From Synechococcus sp. RS9909 (lineage in GTDB: Bacteria; Cyanobacteriota; Cyanobacteriia; PCC-6307; Cyanobiaceae): a DNA stretch of 64,000 nt. Position numbers and translations under genes: made by a program. Location of the stretch: positions 1,302,001 through 1,366,000 of the forward strand of contig NZ_CP047943.1 of NCBI RefSeq assembly GCF_014279595.1, written 5' to 3'. Under the pieces are notes generated by a model. That model worked only from the letters and a program-made list of their open reading frames with translations. It did not search any database and was not told the DNA's origin. Each line of letters starts with the position of its first letter. Position 1 is the stretch's first letter. Below, piece by piece: positions 9,574-17,886 of the stretch.

Positions 9574-9720
9574 GATCCGAAGGGGATCTCGGCATTGTGA
9601 TTCTGTCGCGATCCGGCGCGAGGCTGCGGCATTTTCACCGAAGCCTCATCCAATCGTGTGGACGCAGAGCGTCCTGGGCTTCCAGAATGACGTTATGGCG
9701 ACAGGGGGGCTGATCGCACC
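9574..9720. promoter_or_regulatory. Intergenic region upstream of a small ORF
   Basis: Divergent promoter space between the exported protein gene and the downstream plus-strand genes. AT content rises slightly at 9621-9665. No clear -35/-10 pair is visible. Confidence 0.25.
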
Positions 9721-9945
9721 ATGGGACAGGTTCATCCACCTCTGTCGCTGCCGCGGCACGCCAGCCTCTGTCTGGCGGTCGGTCCCGACAGCGGCGATGC
9801 CGATCTGGGTCCGACCCGGGCCAGCCATGGCCACCTCAGCCTCGAAGACGCGCAGGGCCATTTCGGGCAGCGGCGTCGGGTGCGTGTGCTCTGGCATCGA
9901 CGCGACATGGGCCACAGCTGCCTCGGTCTTGGCTTCACGTCCTGA
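9721..9945 (+). CDS. Possible small protein, 74 residues
   Basis: ATG-initiated frame MGQVHPPLSLPRHASLCLAV ending with TGA at 9943-9945. Third codon positions are mostly G/C, as in neighbouring real genes. Its stop lies inside the AGGAG ribosome-binding site of the next gene, a typical coupled arrangement. The protein is His/Arg/Gly-rich, has no membrane segment and matches no family I know. The opposite strand is also open here, so this may be a chance frame. Confidence 0.4.
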   Translation: MGQVHPPLSLPRHASLCLAVGPDSGDADLGPTRASHGHLSLEDAQGHFGQRRRVRVLWHRRDMGHSCLGLGFTS

Positions 9946-9958
9946 GGAGAACGCCCTG

Positions 9959-10741
9959 GTGCTGCCTTACCGCCTGCTGACGCTCCGCCTGCTGACGCTC
10001 ACCGGGGCCCTGGGGGCCTCTGCCCTCGCCGGGCCGCTGGCCCGTGCCGCCGAGCCGCCTGCGGCCTGTGCCGCACCACAGCCCGGTCAGTATCTGGTGG
10101 TGGCGCGGGGCAGCCGCGACGGTGTGCCGGTGGGCCGGCTCAATCTGGAAACCTGGCAGGCGGATGGTTCCGTGCGCGGTCGCCGTTTCCTGCGCGTGGG
10201 TCGCAGCTACAGCGCCTCCAGTTATGAGGGTCGCTGGTCCACCCTGGGTGGATGCGGGGTGACGGTGAGCCGTGGGGATGCCGGGCCGTCGAGCCAACTG
10301 TTGCTCAATCAGGTCGGTCGGCCCCGGGTGGGCCTCACCATGGCCGCAGACACGGTGGTGAGTGAGCGCTGGATTCACCAGCCCGACACAGCCTGCACCG
10401 CCACCACGCTCGAAGGCACCGTGCTCAGCGATCAACAGGGCTTCAATGCCAATGGCGCCGACTGGGTGGCCAATGCCGTGATCCAGCGGGAGGTGTGGTC
10501 GAACTGGGGCATGGCCGGCCTGGCGGTGTCGTCCTATGGCGGCAAGGCCGAGGTGGCGGCCTATCAGGGTCGCTTCACCCAGGAGGAGGGCTGCCTGGGG
10601 CGCATCCGCCAACAGGACGCCAAGGGTGTCACCTATGCCTATGTGGCGATCCTGCGCTCTGATGGCCAGGGCTATGCCTATCTGCAGACCCAGGGGGATG
10701 GCCTCACGGTGGCTCTGCTTCATCGTGAAGGCACGTTGTGA
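9959..10741 (+). CDS. Secreted protein of unknown function
   Basis: A 260-residue product from GTG at 9959, chosen because AGGAG sits at 9945-9949 with 9-base spacing. The N-terminus (LLTLRLLTLTGALGASALAG) is a signal peptide with a likely cleavage after the ARA segment near residue 28. The mature part is rich in Tyr, Gly, Gln and Thr and has several cysteines (ACAAPQPG, LGGCGV, DTACTATT, EGCLGR), suggesting disulfides in the periplasm. I do not recognise the family. It may be coupled to the small ORF just upstream. Confidence 0.7.
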   Translation: MLPYRLLTLRLLTLTGALGASALAGPLARAAEPPAACAAPQPGQYLVVARGSRDGVPVGRLNLETWQADGSVRGRRFLRVGRSYSASSYEGRWSTLGGCGVTVSRGDAGPSSQLLLNQVGRPRVGLTMAADTVVSERWIHQPDTACTATTLEGTVLSDQQGFNANGADWVANAVIQREVWSNWGMAGLAVSSYGGKAEVAAYQGRFTQEEGCLGRIRQQDAKGVTYAYVAILRSDGQGYAYLQTQGDGLTVALLHREGTL

Positions 10742-11012
10742 TGCGACAGATTGTTCGTGAAGAGACCTGAAGCTGAGTGAAGAAATCGGCGGATCTCGCC
10801 CTTACCGGTTGCTTGATCAGGGCCCTTGATCAACACTGAGATCACTGATTCGGAGGCTCCTATGTCGGATGACACTCCACCCCGCCAGCAACGAGGAGTT
10901 GGCTGACGTGTTCGGACCCTGCTCCAACAGTCTCACTTGATTTCTGAAGTCTTCAGCTGGACAAAGTCCCTGCGAATGGACGGTTCTGCTGAGTCCCGAT
11001 GCATCGCCCTAG
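10742..11012. other. Intergenic stretch without a supported gene
   Basis: Only very short reading frames are present, such as a 14-codon frame from the ATG at 10862. A terminator at 11157 on the plus strand implies that some transcript crosses this stretch. It could be an untranslated RNA, a leader, or the start of the small ORF at 11013. Confidence 0.3.
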
Positions 11013-11171
11013 GTGCCCCCGGGTGAACAAGACTTCCCACCTGAAACGTCATGGCCCCAGGGCCCTTCGCCGGCAACTCCGCCACACATTGTCGACTCCA
11101 TTCATTTCACGGTTCACGATCACAACGATCCGCTGCATCGACAGCACCTTGAACTGGAGGCCCGGCCCTAG
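11013..11171 (+). CDS. Possible small ORF ending inside a terminator hairpin
   Basis: A 52-codon GTG-initiated frame. Its C-terminal half (IVDSIHFTVHDHNDPLHRQH, then LELEARP) looks protein-like, whereas the N-terminal half is Pro-rich. The stop TAG lies in the loop of the hairpin at 11157-11181. There is no ribosome-binding site at the GTG. It could equally be the tail of a decayed longer gene. Confidence 0.3.
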   Translation: MPPGEQDFPPETSWPQGPSPATPPHIVDSIHFTVHDHNDPLHRQHLELEARP

Positions 11172-11190
11172 GTCGGGCCTCTCTGTTGTT
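11157..11190 (+). terminator. Rho-independent terminator
   Basis: A perfect 8-bp stem GAGGCCCG/CGGGCCTC with a 9-base loop, followed by the T-rich run TCTGTTGTT. It lies on the plus strand, just before the ArsS gene. It must end a transcript that starts upstream, since no large gene precedes it closely. Confidence 0.7.
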
Positions 11191-11288
11191 CGCCAGAATG
11201 CGTTGGCGCCTCAAGCTGCCCGCTGACCTGCTCCTCGACGTCTCGTCTGTTTCCGCCCCTGCAGCGCCGTCGGCTGCACACCCTGCAG

Positions 11289-12173
11289 GTGAATCTCGGC
11301 TACCGCTGCAATCAGAGCTGCAGCCATTGCCACGTCAACGCCGGGCCGTGGCGCACCGAAGCGATGGCGGAGGAGCAGATCGAGCAGGTGCTCGAGGTGT
11401 TGGCCCATCCCAGCATCGAGACCCTCGATCTCACTGGTGGCGCTCCGGAGCTGCACCCCCGCTTTCGCTCCCTGGTGCAGCGGGCTCGGGCCCTGGGGCG
11501 GCAGGTGATCGATCGCTGCAATCTCACCATCCTGCTGGAACCAGGCCAGGAGGACCTGGACGCCTTTCTTGCCGATCAGGCTGTGCACGTGGTGGCCTCC
11601 CTGCCCTGCACAGAGGCGGAACGGGTGAACCAGCAGCGGGGTGATGGGGTGTTCGAGCGCAGCATCGAGGCACTGCACCGCCTCAATCACCTCGGCTACG
11701 GAGATCCCACCGGCCCGTTGCGACTCGATCTCGTTTACAACCCCTCAGGCGCCAAGCTGCCGCCGCCGCAGGCCAGTCTGGAGGCCCACTACCGCGAGGC
11801 CCTCGCCCGGGATTACGGCCTCCGCTTCAATCGCCTGCTGACGATCACCAACATGCCGATCGAGCGCTTCGCCCGCGATCTCGCCCATCGCGGTGCCCTC
11901 GACGACTATCTCGAGCGGCTCCAGCAGGCCCATCGGCCCGAGAATCTCGAAGCGGTGATGTGCCGCGGTCTGATCAGTGTGAACTGGAAAGGGGAGCTGT
12001 TTGATTGCGACTTCAACCAGCAGCTGGGACTGCCGTTGGGCGGACGCCACCGCCACCTCAGTGATCTGCTCGATCAGGTCGGCGACCTGGAGGGGGAGTC
12101 TGTTCGGGTGGCGACGCATTGCTTCGGTTGTACGGCTGGTCATGGCTCCAGCTGCGGTGGCGCCTTGAGCTGA
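11289..12173 (+). CDS. arsS: Radical SAM protein, ArsS-type
   Basis: Radical SAM enzyme with the cluster motif YRCNQSCSHCHVNAGP at the N-terminus. The C-terminal DUF3641-like domain has more cysteines: VMCRGLISVNWKGELFDCDF and HCFGCTAGHGSSCGGAL. ArsS acts with ArsM in arsenosugar biosynthesis and probably adds the deoxyadenosyl group to dimethylarsenic. GTG 11289 is the first standard start, but it falls inside the conserved segment. Upstream in-frame codons read LFPPLQRRRLHTLQ, as family members do, so the true N-terminus is probably about 15-25 codons earlier at a non-standard codon such as CTG 11247. Confidence 0.85.
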   Translation: MNLGYRCNQSCSHCHVNAGPWRTEAMAEEQIEQVLEVLAHPSIETLDLTGGAPELHPRFRSLVQRARALGRQVIDRCNLTILLEPGQEDLDAFLADQAVHVVASLPCTEAERVNQQRGDGVFERSIEALHRLNHLGYGDPTGPLRLDLVYNPSGAKLPPPQASLEAHYREALARDYGLRFNRLLTITNMPIERFARDLAHRGALDDYLERLQQAHRPENLEAVMCRGLISVNWKGELFDCDFNQQLGLPLGGRHRHLSDLLDQVGDLEGESVRVATHCFGCTAGHGSSCGGALS

Positions 12174-12200
12174 GAGCATGGACCGAACACCGACTTGAGC

Positions 12201-12662
12201 ATGGAGACCCCGGGGCCGGCCCACTGCGGCAGCAAACCGAAACGCATCGCCGTGGGAATTGCCCCGCTGGGCACGATTTCGATCGGCATCGTGCCGATGG
12301 GAGTGGTGTGCATCGGCATCGTGCCGATGGGGGTGGTCTCCATCGGTGTGGTGGCGATGGGGGTGATCAATTTCTCCGTGGTGGGCATGGGCCTGCTTGC
12401 CGTGGGGCTGAACACGATGGGGGTGTGGACAGCCGGTCCCGAGAGCCATGGATTGGTGGATTTGGGTGGCGGCCAGGGGGGGCACCACAACCATCAGGGC
12501 CATCATTCCGGCCCCGAGGGCGCAGCAACCGGAGCTGAGGCCAACATGCTGGCCTACCCCACCCGGGAGGAGGCGGAGGCGAAAGCGAAACAACTCGGCT
12601 GCTCAGGGGTGCATCGCATGGGCAGCTTCTGGATGCCCTGTGAGAATCATCCAGGCAGCTGA
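12201..12662 (+). CDS. Decapeptide-repeat protein with DUF3721 tail
   Basis: A 153-residue protein. After a short hydrophilic start come six hydrophobic Gly/Met decapeptides of the type xSIGIVPMGV (about residues 16-75), which would form a compact glycine-rich membrane or beta-type structure. A His/Gly-rich linker (GGQGGHHNHQGHH) follows. The C-terminus, AYPTREEAEAKAKQLGC then SGVHRMGSFWMPC, matches cyanobacterial DUF3721, a small domain with two conserved cysteines. The His-rich linker suggests metal binding, an inference favoured slightly by the convergent Fur-type regulator gene. A TTG two codons upstream is an alternative start. Confidence 0.75.
   Translation: METPGPAHCGSKPKRIAVGIAPLGTISIGIVPMGVVCIGIVPMGVVSIGVVAMGVINFSVVGMGLLAVGLNTMGVWTAGPESHGLVDLGGGQGGHHNHQGHHSGPEGAATGAEANMLAYPTREEAEAKAKQLGCSGVHRMGSFWMPCENHPGS
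12246..12425 (+). repeat. Six tandem 30-bp repeats coding for decapeptides
   Basis: Units start at 12246, 12276, 12306, 12336, 12366 and 12396. Copies 2 and 3 are almost identical (core GGCATCGTGCCGATGGG). They encode IAVGIAPLGT, ISIGIVPMGV, VCIGIVPMGV, VSIGVVAMGV, INFSVVGMGL and LAVGLNTMGV. Confidence 0.85.
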
Positions 12663-12667
12663 GCGAT

Positions 12668-13123
12668 TCAGCTGCGGCAGTCGGGGCAGATGCCGCGCAC
12701 GTTGAGGCTCGATTCGATCAGGTCGAAGCCAAACAGACGGGCAGCGTCCTGGCCGGCTTCGATCACCGGCGTGCTCTCGAATTCCTCGGTGCGTCCGCAA
12801 CGCACGCACACCAGATGGTGGTGGTCGTGATGGTCGTCGCAACGGAGCTCGAAACGGCGACCGGCGTCGGTGAGTTCCAGCTCCTGCAGGAAACCCATCT
12901 CCACCAGCAGACGCAGGGTGCGGTAGATCGTGGCCAGCGACACCCGAGCATCCGCTTCGAGCAGCTGCTGGTGCACGTCTTCAGCGCTGAGGTGCCGGCC
13001 GGAGCCGATGCGTTCAAACAGATCGAGGATCCGCCGCCGCTGGGGCGTCAGACGGCGCCCATCCTCATGCAATCCACGCTCCAGGGGCTCTTCAACACGA
13101 GCCGACGTCGATCCTGAAGGCAT
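12668..13123 (-). CDS. Fur-family metalloregulator
   Basis: A 151-residue Fur superfamily repressor. The winged helix includes LTPQRRRILDLFER and SLATIYRTLRLLVEMGF. The dimerisation domain has the metal-binding run DDHHDHHHLVCVRCG and a C-terminal CPDC, so both CxxC pairs of a structural zinc site are present. Whether it is Fur, Zur or PerR cannot be told by eye. The start MPSGSTSA at 13123 avoids the longer frame that overlaps the divergent gene. It is convergent with the DUF3721 gene. Confidence 0.88.
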   Translation of the reverse strand: MPSGSTSARVEEPLERGLHEDGRRLTPQRRRILDLFERIGSGRHLSAEDVHQQLLEADARVSLATIYRTLRLLVEMGFLQELELTDAGRRFELRCDDHHDHHHLVCVRCGRTEEFESTPVIEAGQDAARLFGFDLIESSLNVRGICPDCRS

Positions 13124-13202
13124 CGGCCATGACCCAATCTTCTCAACAGTAACGACTAATGAGAGGAGGCGACAATGGCTGGAGGCCACGGCGCTCCCCA
13201 GT

Positions 13203-13961
13203 ATGCGCATCCTTCAGCTCAGCGATCCCCATCTCCTGGCCGATCCCCAGGGGCTGGTGCGGGAGCGCCCGGCCCTCAGCCTCTGGCAGCGGGCCCTCGC
13301 CCAGGCGCGGCAGACCCGGCCCGACCTGCTGCTGGTCACGGGCGATCTCTGTCAGGACGAAAGCTGGGGCGGCTATGGCCAGCTGCGCGAGACCCTCACA
13401 GACCTTCCCGACGAGACGGCGGTGGCCCTGGTCGCCGGGAACCACGACCAGCCGACGCTGCTGCGCGCCGCCCTGGGGCGCCAGGCCATGGTGGGACCGG
13501 CGGAGATCGTCCGCGGCCAGGGCCGGCTGCTCCTGCTGTCCAGTCACCTGGCAGGCCAGTGCGGTGGCGGCCTGGGAACGCCGCAATTGCGCTGGTTGGA
13601 ACAACGGCTCAACGATCCGCGCCACACCAGCACCGCCACCTTGGTGGCCCTGCACCATCCACCGCTGCCGATCGGTGACCCCGGTCTGGATCGGATCGGT
13701 CTGCGCGATGGCGAGGCGCTGATCAGCCTCCTGCAACGGGCGCCAGCGCTGAAGGCGGTGTTGTTCGGCCACATCCATCAGCACTGGCAGGGGCGCTTGC
13801 CCGGCCGAGCCGATGTGGTTCTGCTCGCCTGTCCCTCCACCCTCAAGTCGTTTCAGGCGGTGCAGCCCTGTCCACTGGGGCGCCCGGACGATCCGGGGGG
13901 GCGATGGCTGGATCTGAAAGCGGACGGTGCCCTGGAGACAAGCCTCTTGCGCTGGTCTTAA
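13203..13961 (+). CDS. Calcineurin-type metallophosphoesterase
   Basis: A 252-residue enzyme with LQLSDPHLL, LLVTGDLCQD, LVAGNHDQ, ALHHPP and LFGHIHQHW in order, the full dimetal phosphoesterase set. The family (CpdA-like and others) hydrolyses cyclic nucleotides or other phosphoesters; the substrate is unknown. The ATG at 13203 is used. A stronger GAGGAGG box sits before an ATG at 13174, but that frame does not encode the motifs. It is divergent from the fur-type gene with about 80 bases between them. Confidence 0.85.
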   Translation: MRILQLSDPHLLADPQGLVRERPALSLWQRALAQARQTRPDLLLVTGDLCQDESWGGYGQLRETLTDLPDETAVALVAGNHDQPTLLRAALGRQAMVGPAEIVRGQGRLLLLSSHLAGQCGGGLGTPQLRWLEQRLNDPRHTSTATLVALHHPPLPIGDPGLDRIGLRDGEALISLLQRAPALKAVLFGHIHQHWQGRLPGRADVVLLACPSTLKSFQAVQPCPLGRPDDPGGRWLDLKADGALETSLLRWS

Positions 13962-14020
13962 GGTGCCGCACTCTGATACGGCTCTGGCGAACGACGGTGG
14001 CAGGCTCCTGGCAAGTGGTG

Positions 14021-14233
14021 ATGCGCTGTGTCGCCAGCGCCATGTTTCTGCTCGCCCACGGCTTGCTGGTGCTCGAACACGTGGCGATCGGCACCGCACT
14101 CCACGGTGTGGCCGAACTGTTCCTCGCCCCCTGGGCGGTGCGTCACCGCGCTTGGGACATCATCGTGATTGGTGTGGTGTTTTGTGTGTTTGATCTCTGG
14201 GGAACGGTGCGGCTCACGGGGGCGATCAGCTGA
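14021..14233 (+). CDS. Small membrane protein, 70 residues
   Basis: Start ATG 14021 gives a protein with a first hydrophobic segment around SAMFLLAHGLLVLEHVAIG and a second around IIVIGVVFCVFDLWG, so two predicted membrane helices. It lies 59 bases downstream of the phosphoesterase on the same strand. I do not recognise the family. Longer upstream readings have no membrane-protein character and would overlap the phosphoesterase. Confidence 0.6.
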   Translation: MRCVASAMFLLAHGLLVLEHVAIGTALHGVAELFLAPWAVRHRAWDIIVIGVVFCVFDLWGTVRLTGAIS

Positions 14234-14267
14234 GGGAGAGCGGCTTCAGGGCGCCGATCCCCTCTCC

Positions 14268-14645
14268 TCAAGGCGATCCAGCCACGACCCGTTCCACCCA
14301 CCAACGCTCGACCACGCCGCCGATGCGCTCCCCTGAGGACGGCGTGGTTGGGGCAGGGATCGTGACAACCGACAGTTGGCGGCTGTTGCGGCGATAGTCA
14401 AAGCGGCAGAAGCCGGCGCCGGTGCCGGAGCAGGCCGACAAGCTGGTGAGAGGCACCCCGGCCCGCTCCTGATCCAGGGGCAGGGCTGGACCGATCGGAT
14501 GCGGACGCCAGCCTGAGGACACCAGCACCGCATCCGCTTCCAGGATCGACTGGCCTGCGCTGAGCGGCAGACCGCGGCCCGGCTGGGCGAGCACGGGCGC
14601 CATGCCCAGGGCCAGCAGCATGACCAGGATGGACGAGCGGGGCAT
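14268..14645 (-). CDS. Secreted protein of unknown function
   Basis: A 125-residue protein from ATG 14645. The signal peptide is SSILVMLLALGMAPVLAQ with cleavage likely after VLA. The mature part begins with a Gly/Leu-rich segment and carries a conserved-looking core ADAVLVSSGWRPHPIG, then two cysteines in SACSGTGAGFCRFDY that could form a disulfide. The longer frame to 14699 is not needed. Its family is unknown to me. Confidence 0.6.
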   Translation of the reverse strand: MPRSSILVMLLALGMAPVLAQPGRGLPLSAGQSILEADAVLVSSGWRPHPIGPALPLDQERAGVPLTSLSACSGTGAGFCRFDYRRNSRQLSVVTIPAPTTPSSGERIGGVVERWWVERVVAGSP

Positions 14646-14705
14646 GCCGGTGGAGGCGACCACCCTGATCCATAGCCACGGTTTGGCGGCCCCGACCACA
14701 GACCT

Positions 14706-15167
14706 TCAGGCGGGCACCGTCCCCTCGCTCAAGCAGAGGCTGGTGAGCTTCTGCACGGTGCCAGGCAGGTTGCGCGACACCGGGCAGAGGGCCATGCGCT
14801 GGCGGATGTGATCGAGGACAGCGGCATCGGCCTTGGCGTGATCGTGAGGCGTGGCCGCGGGGTCGAGGCTGATGCGGAAGTCACCCTGGAAGGCGGTCAG
14901 AATCCAGTCCTCGCCGGTCGTGACCTTGATATCGCCTTCGACGCGATGGAGGGGAAGCCCCATCTCCCGGGCATTGGCGACGAGATAGAAGTGTTGGCAC
15001 AGCAACAGTGAGAGCAAGAAGAGCCGAAATCCCGGCGTGGTGAGGCTTGGATCCTGGGGTTCCCACTGCCCCTCAGCATTGAGAAACTCCACCGCCAACG
15101 CTTCGGTCTGTCGGTCCGGCGCCGGGTGGTCGCTGCGTAGGCGGAACTGGAAGACGCGATCGGCCAT
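14706..15167 (-). CDS. OsmC-like protein
   Basis: A 153-residue protein from ATG 15167 (MADRVFQFRLRSDH). The middle LLLCQHFYLVANAREMGLPL then VEGDIKVTTGEDW follows the OsmC pattern, with a catalytic cysteine in a helix followed by strands. A second cysteine lies in MALCPVSRNLPG, as in OsmC/Ohr peroxidases, which reduce organic hydroperoxides. The assignment rests on this two-cysteine layout and is moderate. It lies downstream of pdxH in the same direction with an 86-base gap. Confidence 0.6.
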   Translation of the reverse strand: MADRVFQFRLRSDHPAPDRQTEALAVEFLNAEGQWEPQDPSLTTPGFRLFLLSLLLCQHFYLVANAREMGLPLHRVEGDIKVTTGEDWILTAFQGDFRISLDPAATPHDHAKADAAVLDHIRQRMALCPVSRNLPGTVQKLTSLCLSEGTVPA

Positions 15168-15253
15168 GGTGAGGAGGGTGATCCACTGGAAGACCCATGA
15201 TATGCCTTTACCGGCATAAACGCATCCAGGGATTGATCGGATCACCTCTGCAT

Positions 15254-15886
15254 TCAGGGGGCGAGTCGCTCCACGTGCCAGCTCTCGCCCTCGCGCTGGT
15301 AGCGGAAGCGATCGTGCAGGCGATCCGCGCCCCCCTGCCAGAACTCGATCGTCTGCGGACGCACCCGATAACCACTCCAGAACGGTGGCAAGGGCACCGC
15401 GCCAGCTTCAAACCGCTGCCGCATCGCCGCCAGCTGCTGCTCCAGCAGTTGGCGACCGGAAATCACCGAGCTCTGTTGGGAGACCCAGGCACCCAGCTGG
15501 CTGCCCCGGGGCCGGGAGCGGAAGTACGTCAGGGTCTCCAGGAGGGCAATGGGCGACGCTTCACCCTGGATTTCCACCTGGCGTTCGAGGCCATACCAGG
15601 GAAAAAGCAGGCCAACCCGGCCATTGGCAGCGATCTGCCTCGCTTTGCGGCTGCTGCTGTTGGTGAAGAAGACAAAACCCCGTTGGTCATAGGCCTTGAG
15701 CAGCACGGTGCGGCTGCTCGGCTGATCCGCCGCCACGGTGCTGAGCACCATGGCGTTGGGTTCGAGCAGCTCAGCTGCAATGGCCTGCTCGAACCAGAGG
15801 CGGAACTGGGCGATCGGGTCATCCTCCAGATCGCGGCGGCGCAGTGCCGCCGATCCGTAGTGACGACGCAGTTCCGCCGGATCCAT
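15254..15886 (-). CDS. pdxH: Pyridoxamine 5'-phosphate oxidase
   Basis: A 210-residue FMN enzyme that oxidises pyridoxine or pyridoxamine 5'-phosphate to pyridoxal 5'-phosphate with O2. Family signatures are present: [57 protein letters not shown], and the C-terminal [17 protein letters not shown] with RLHDRF. Length and start match the bacterial enzyme. It follows sqr on the same strand with only 5 bases between them. Confidence 0.95.
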   Translation of the reverse strand: MDPAELRRHYGSAALRRRDLEDDPIAQFRLWFEQAIAAELLEPNAMVLSTVAADQPSSRTVLLKAYDQRGFVFFTNSSSRKARQIAANGRVGLLFPWYGLERQVEIQGEASPIALLETLTYFRSRPRGSQLGAWVSQQSSVISGRQLLEQQLAAMRQRFEAGAVPLPPFWSGYRVRPQTIEFWQGGADRLHDRFRYQREGESWHVERLAP

Positions 15887-15891
15887 GCCGA

Positions 15892-17202
15892 TCAGGAGTG
15901 GCCCGCCGTGGCCTTCGGTTCGCGATAGTCGAGCCCCATCGCATGCACCAACGGTTTGAACGGCTTGAGATAACGGGCCTCATGGGGTTCGCCCGGCAGC
16001 ATCCGATTCCAGTAAAGCCAGGGCAGTATCTTGGTTTTCATCAAATACATGCTCCAGCGCTCCTTGGTGGGATCCACCAGGAAGGAACTCACCGGCTTGT
16101 TCTCGTAATTGAATTCCGCCATCAGGGTCCGGTTGTAGCCCGTGATCAGGGGGCAGACGGTGTAACCGTCGTAGTGGGCCGTCAGCGGATGCCCCTCCAG
16201 CTGAGCGATCAGGTTCGCTGCGGCAATCGGCGCTTCGCCACGCACCGCCCCCGCGGTTTTCGAGGTGGGCAGCTTGGCCACATCGCCGAGGCAGAACACA
16301 TTCGGCCAACCCGGGTGTTGCAGGGTCTGTTTGTCGGCTGCGGCCCATCCGCCGGGGCCTTCGCCAGCCAGGGGACTGTTGGCCACCACCTCCGGTGCCG
16401 TCATCGGCGGCACGGCGTGGAGCATGTCGAAATGGAGCTCCTGCCGGTGGGGTTCGCCCTCCTCGGGGGTCACCTCAAACACCGCCACTTTCTCCTCACC
16501 GCGCACCTCGACGAGATTCCAGCGGAAGCGGGCATCGATGCCGCGCCGGGCCACCACCTGCCGGAGGGTGGCGGCATAGGCGGGTACCGAAAAGATGCCA
16601 GCGGTGGCGGTGCAGAACATCACCTTGGTGTTCACCCCCACGCCGCTGCGACTCTTGAAGCGGTCATCGGCCATGTACATCACCTTCTGGGGCGCCCCAC
16701 CGCATTTCACGGGGGTGCCGGGCATGGTGAAGATCGCGGTGCCGCCCTGGAAGGCTTCGATTGTTTCCCAGGTGTAAGGGGCGTAACGGTTGGAGTAGTT
16801 GCTGCAGACGCCATTGCGGCCGAGGCTCTCCACCAGGCCAGGAATCCAGTCCCAACGGCATTGCAGCCCGGTAGCCAGCACCATGGCCTCGTACTGGATG
16901 CGCTGACCTGCATCGGTGATGACCGTGTTCTGGTCGGGATCAAACGTGCTGGCCGCCGCCTGAATCCAGGTCACACCCTTGGGAATCAGATCCACTTCGT
17001 TGCGGCGGGTGCGCTCCACCGGCATCAGTCCGCCACCCACCAGGGTCCAGCCAGGTTGATAGAAGTGATCGCTGCTCGGCTCCAGGATCGTGAGCTGCAG
17101 CGAAGGACGCTGTTTGCGAAGGAGGTTGGCCACGGTGATGCCAGCGGCACCACCGCCCACGATCAACACCTTGGTGGAGACGGTCGCAGGGGAATCAGAC
17201 AT
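15892..17202 (-). CDS. sqr: Sulfide:quinone oxidoreductase, type II-like
   Basis: A 436-residue membrane-associated flavoprotein. The FAD-binding [13 protein letters not shown] is N-terminal; [13 protein letters not shown], a cysteine in [26 protein letters not shown] and [18 protein letters not shown] follow. This is the pattern of type II SQRs, which oxidise sulfide and pass electrons to quinone, often for detoxification. The C-terminal amphipathic part would bind the membrane. A TTG-FMSD extension exists; ATG 17202 is preferred. It lies 47 bases downstream of a Rieske gene on the same strand, so both probably share a promoter. Confidence 0.88.
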   Translation of the reverse strand: MSDSPATVSTKVLIVGGGAAGITVANLLRKQRPSLQLTILEPSSDHFYQPGWTLVGGGLMPVERTRRNEVDLIPKGVTWIQAAASTFDPDQNTVITDAGQRIQYEAMVLATGLQCRWDWIPGLVESLGRNGVCSNYSNRYAPYTWETIEAFQGGTAIFTMPGTPVKCGGAPQKVMYMADDRFKSRSGVGVNTKVMFCTATAGIFSVPAYAATLRQVVARRGIDARFRWNLVEVRGEEKVAVFEVTPEEGEPHRQELHFDMLHAVPPMTAPEVVANSPLAGEGPGGWAAADKQTLQHPGWPNVFCLGDVAKLPTSKTAGAVRGEAPIAAANLIAQLEGHPLTAHYDGYTVCPLITGYNRTLMAEFNYENKPVSSFLVDPTKERWSMYLMKTKILPWLYWNRMLPGEPHEARYLKPFKPLVHAMGLDYREPKATAGHS

Positions 17203-17249
17203 GAACAATCAGCGATACCCAAAAGGTATGCAGGCATGCGCGAAATGGC

Positions 17250-17804
17250 TCAGATCCACCAGGGAGCGCTGCCATCACGGAAATCGGTCTCCGTCCATGG
17301 CATTAGGCGCACCTGGTCGTCGTCCACCTGCACGTGGTTGAGGGCGAGGGAGAGGGGTGCCGGTCCGCGCACCACTTTGCCCGTGTCGTCGTATCGGGAG
17401 CCATGGCAGGGGCAGATGAACTGGTTGGCACCGCTATCCCAGGGCACGACGCAGCCCAGGTGGGTGCAGATCGCATTGAGGCCGTAACGACCGATCGCAT
17501 CCTCGCCGGTGACGATCAGATAGGTGGGGTCGCCCTTGAGCCCCTGCACCAGGGAGCGATCGCCAACGTCATGGTCGGCGAGCCAACCGGTGAGAGCGAT
17601 TGGTTCACCCTGAGCGTTGCGAGCGAGGACGCCACCTGCCGCAGACGGTTCCCGGCTGGGGGTCAGCATGCGCAGCACGGGATAGAGCGTGCCGAGGGCC
17701 ACACCACCGACGGCGCCGAAGCTGAGCCAATTGAGCAGCTGACGGCGTGAGGGGCTGGGCACCGAGTCCGGCAGGGGAGCACCACTGGAGGAGGCCTGGG
17801 TCAT
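17250..17804 (-). CDS. petC: Rieske iron-sulfur protein, PetC paralogue
   Basis: A 184-residue protein with one N-terminal membrane helix ([20 protein letters not shown]) and the two cluster motifs CTHLGC and CPCHGS, flanked by the b6f-type box [12 protein letters not shown]. PetC carries electrons from plastoquinol to cytochrome f. In cyanobacteria the main petC usually sits beside petA. Here the neighbours are sqr and a K+ channel, so this is more likely an accessory copy. Differences from typical PetC cluster near the linker ([14 protein letters not shown]). It is transcribed with sqr from a promoter near 17840-17867. Confidence 0.9.
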   Translation of the reverse strand: MTQASSSGAPLPDSVPSPSRRQLLNWLSFGAVGGVALGTLYPVLRMLTPSREPSAAGGVLARNAQGEPIALTGWLADHDVGDRSLVQGLKGDPTYLIVTGEDAIGRYGLNAICTHLGCVVPWDSGANQFICPCHGSRYDDTGKVVRGPAPLSLALNHVQVDDDQVRLMPWTETDFRDGSAPWWI

Positions 17805-17835
17805 GGCGGGAAGAGCCTGAATCAGCAGGCTAGCT

Positions 17836-17867
17836 ATTATTGTTGTATCACTGTGATGTGATGTCAA
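17836..17867 (-). promoter_or_regulatory. Promoter and operator-like palindrome before petC-sqr
   Basis: On the minus strand TTGACA (17867-17862) is a perfect -35 box. Possible -10 boxes are ACAATA (17843-17838, 18-base spacing) or AATAAT (17841-17836, 20-base spacing). Between them lies the 11-bp palindrome ATCACAGTGAT (17857-17847). A repressor bound there would block the promoter. Confidence 0.5.
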
Positions 17868-17886
17868 TCTCGGCGCTAGATCTGGA

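Noticed and set aside
12246-12425. Regular 30-bp repeats considered as a CRISPR array
   Set aside because: Units are contiguous without spacers and lie inside an open reading frame.
13175-13678. A frame with a good GAGGAGG ribosome site before ATG 13174
   Set aside because: Its protein is Gly/Pro/Arg-rich without motifs, while the overlapping frame from 13203 carries the full phosphoesterase motif set.
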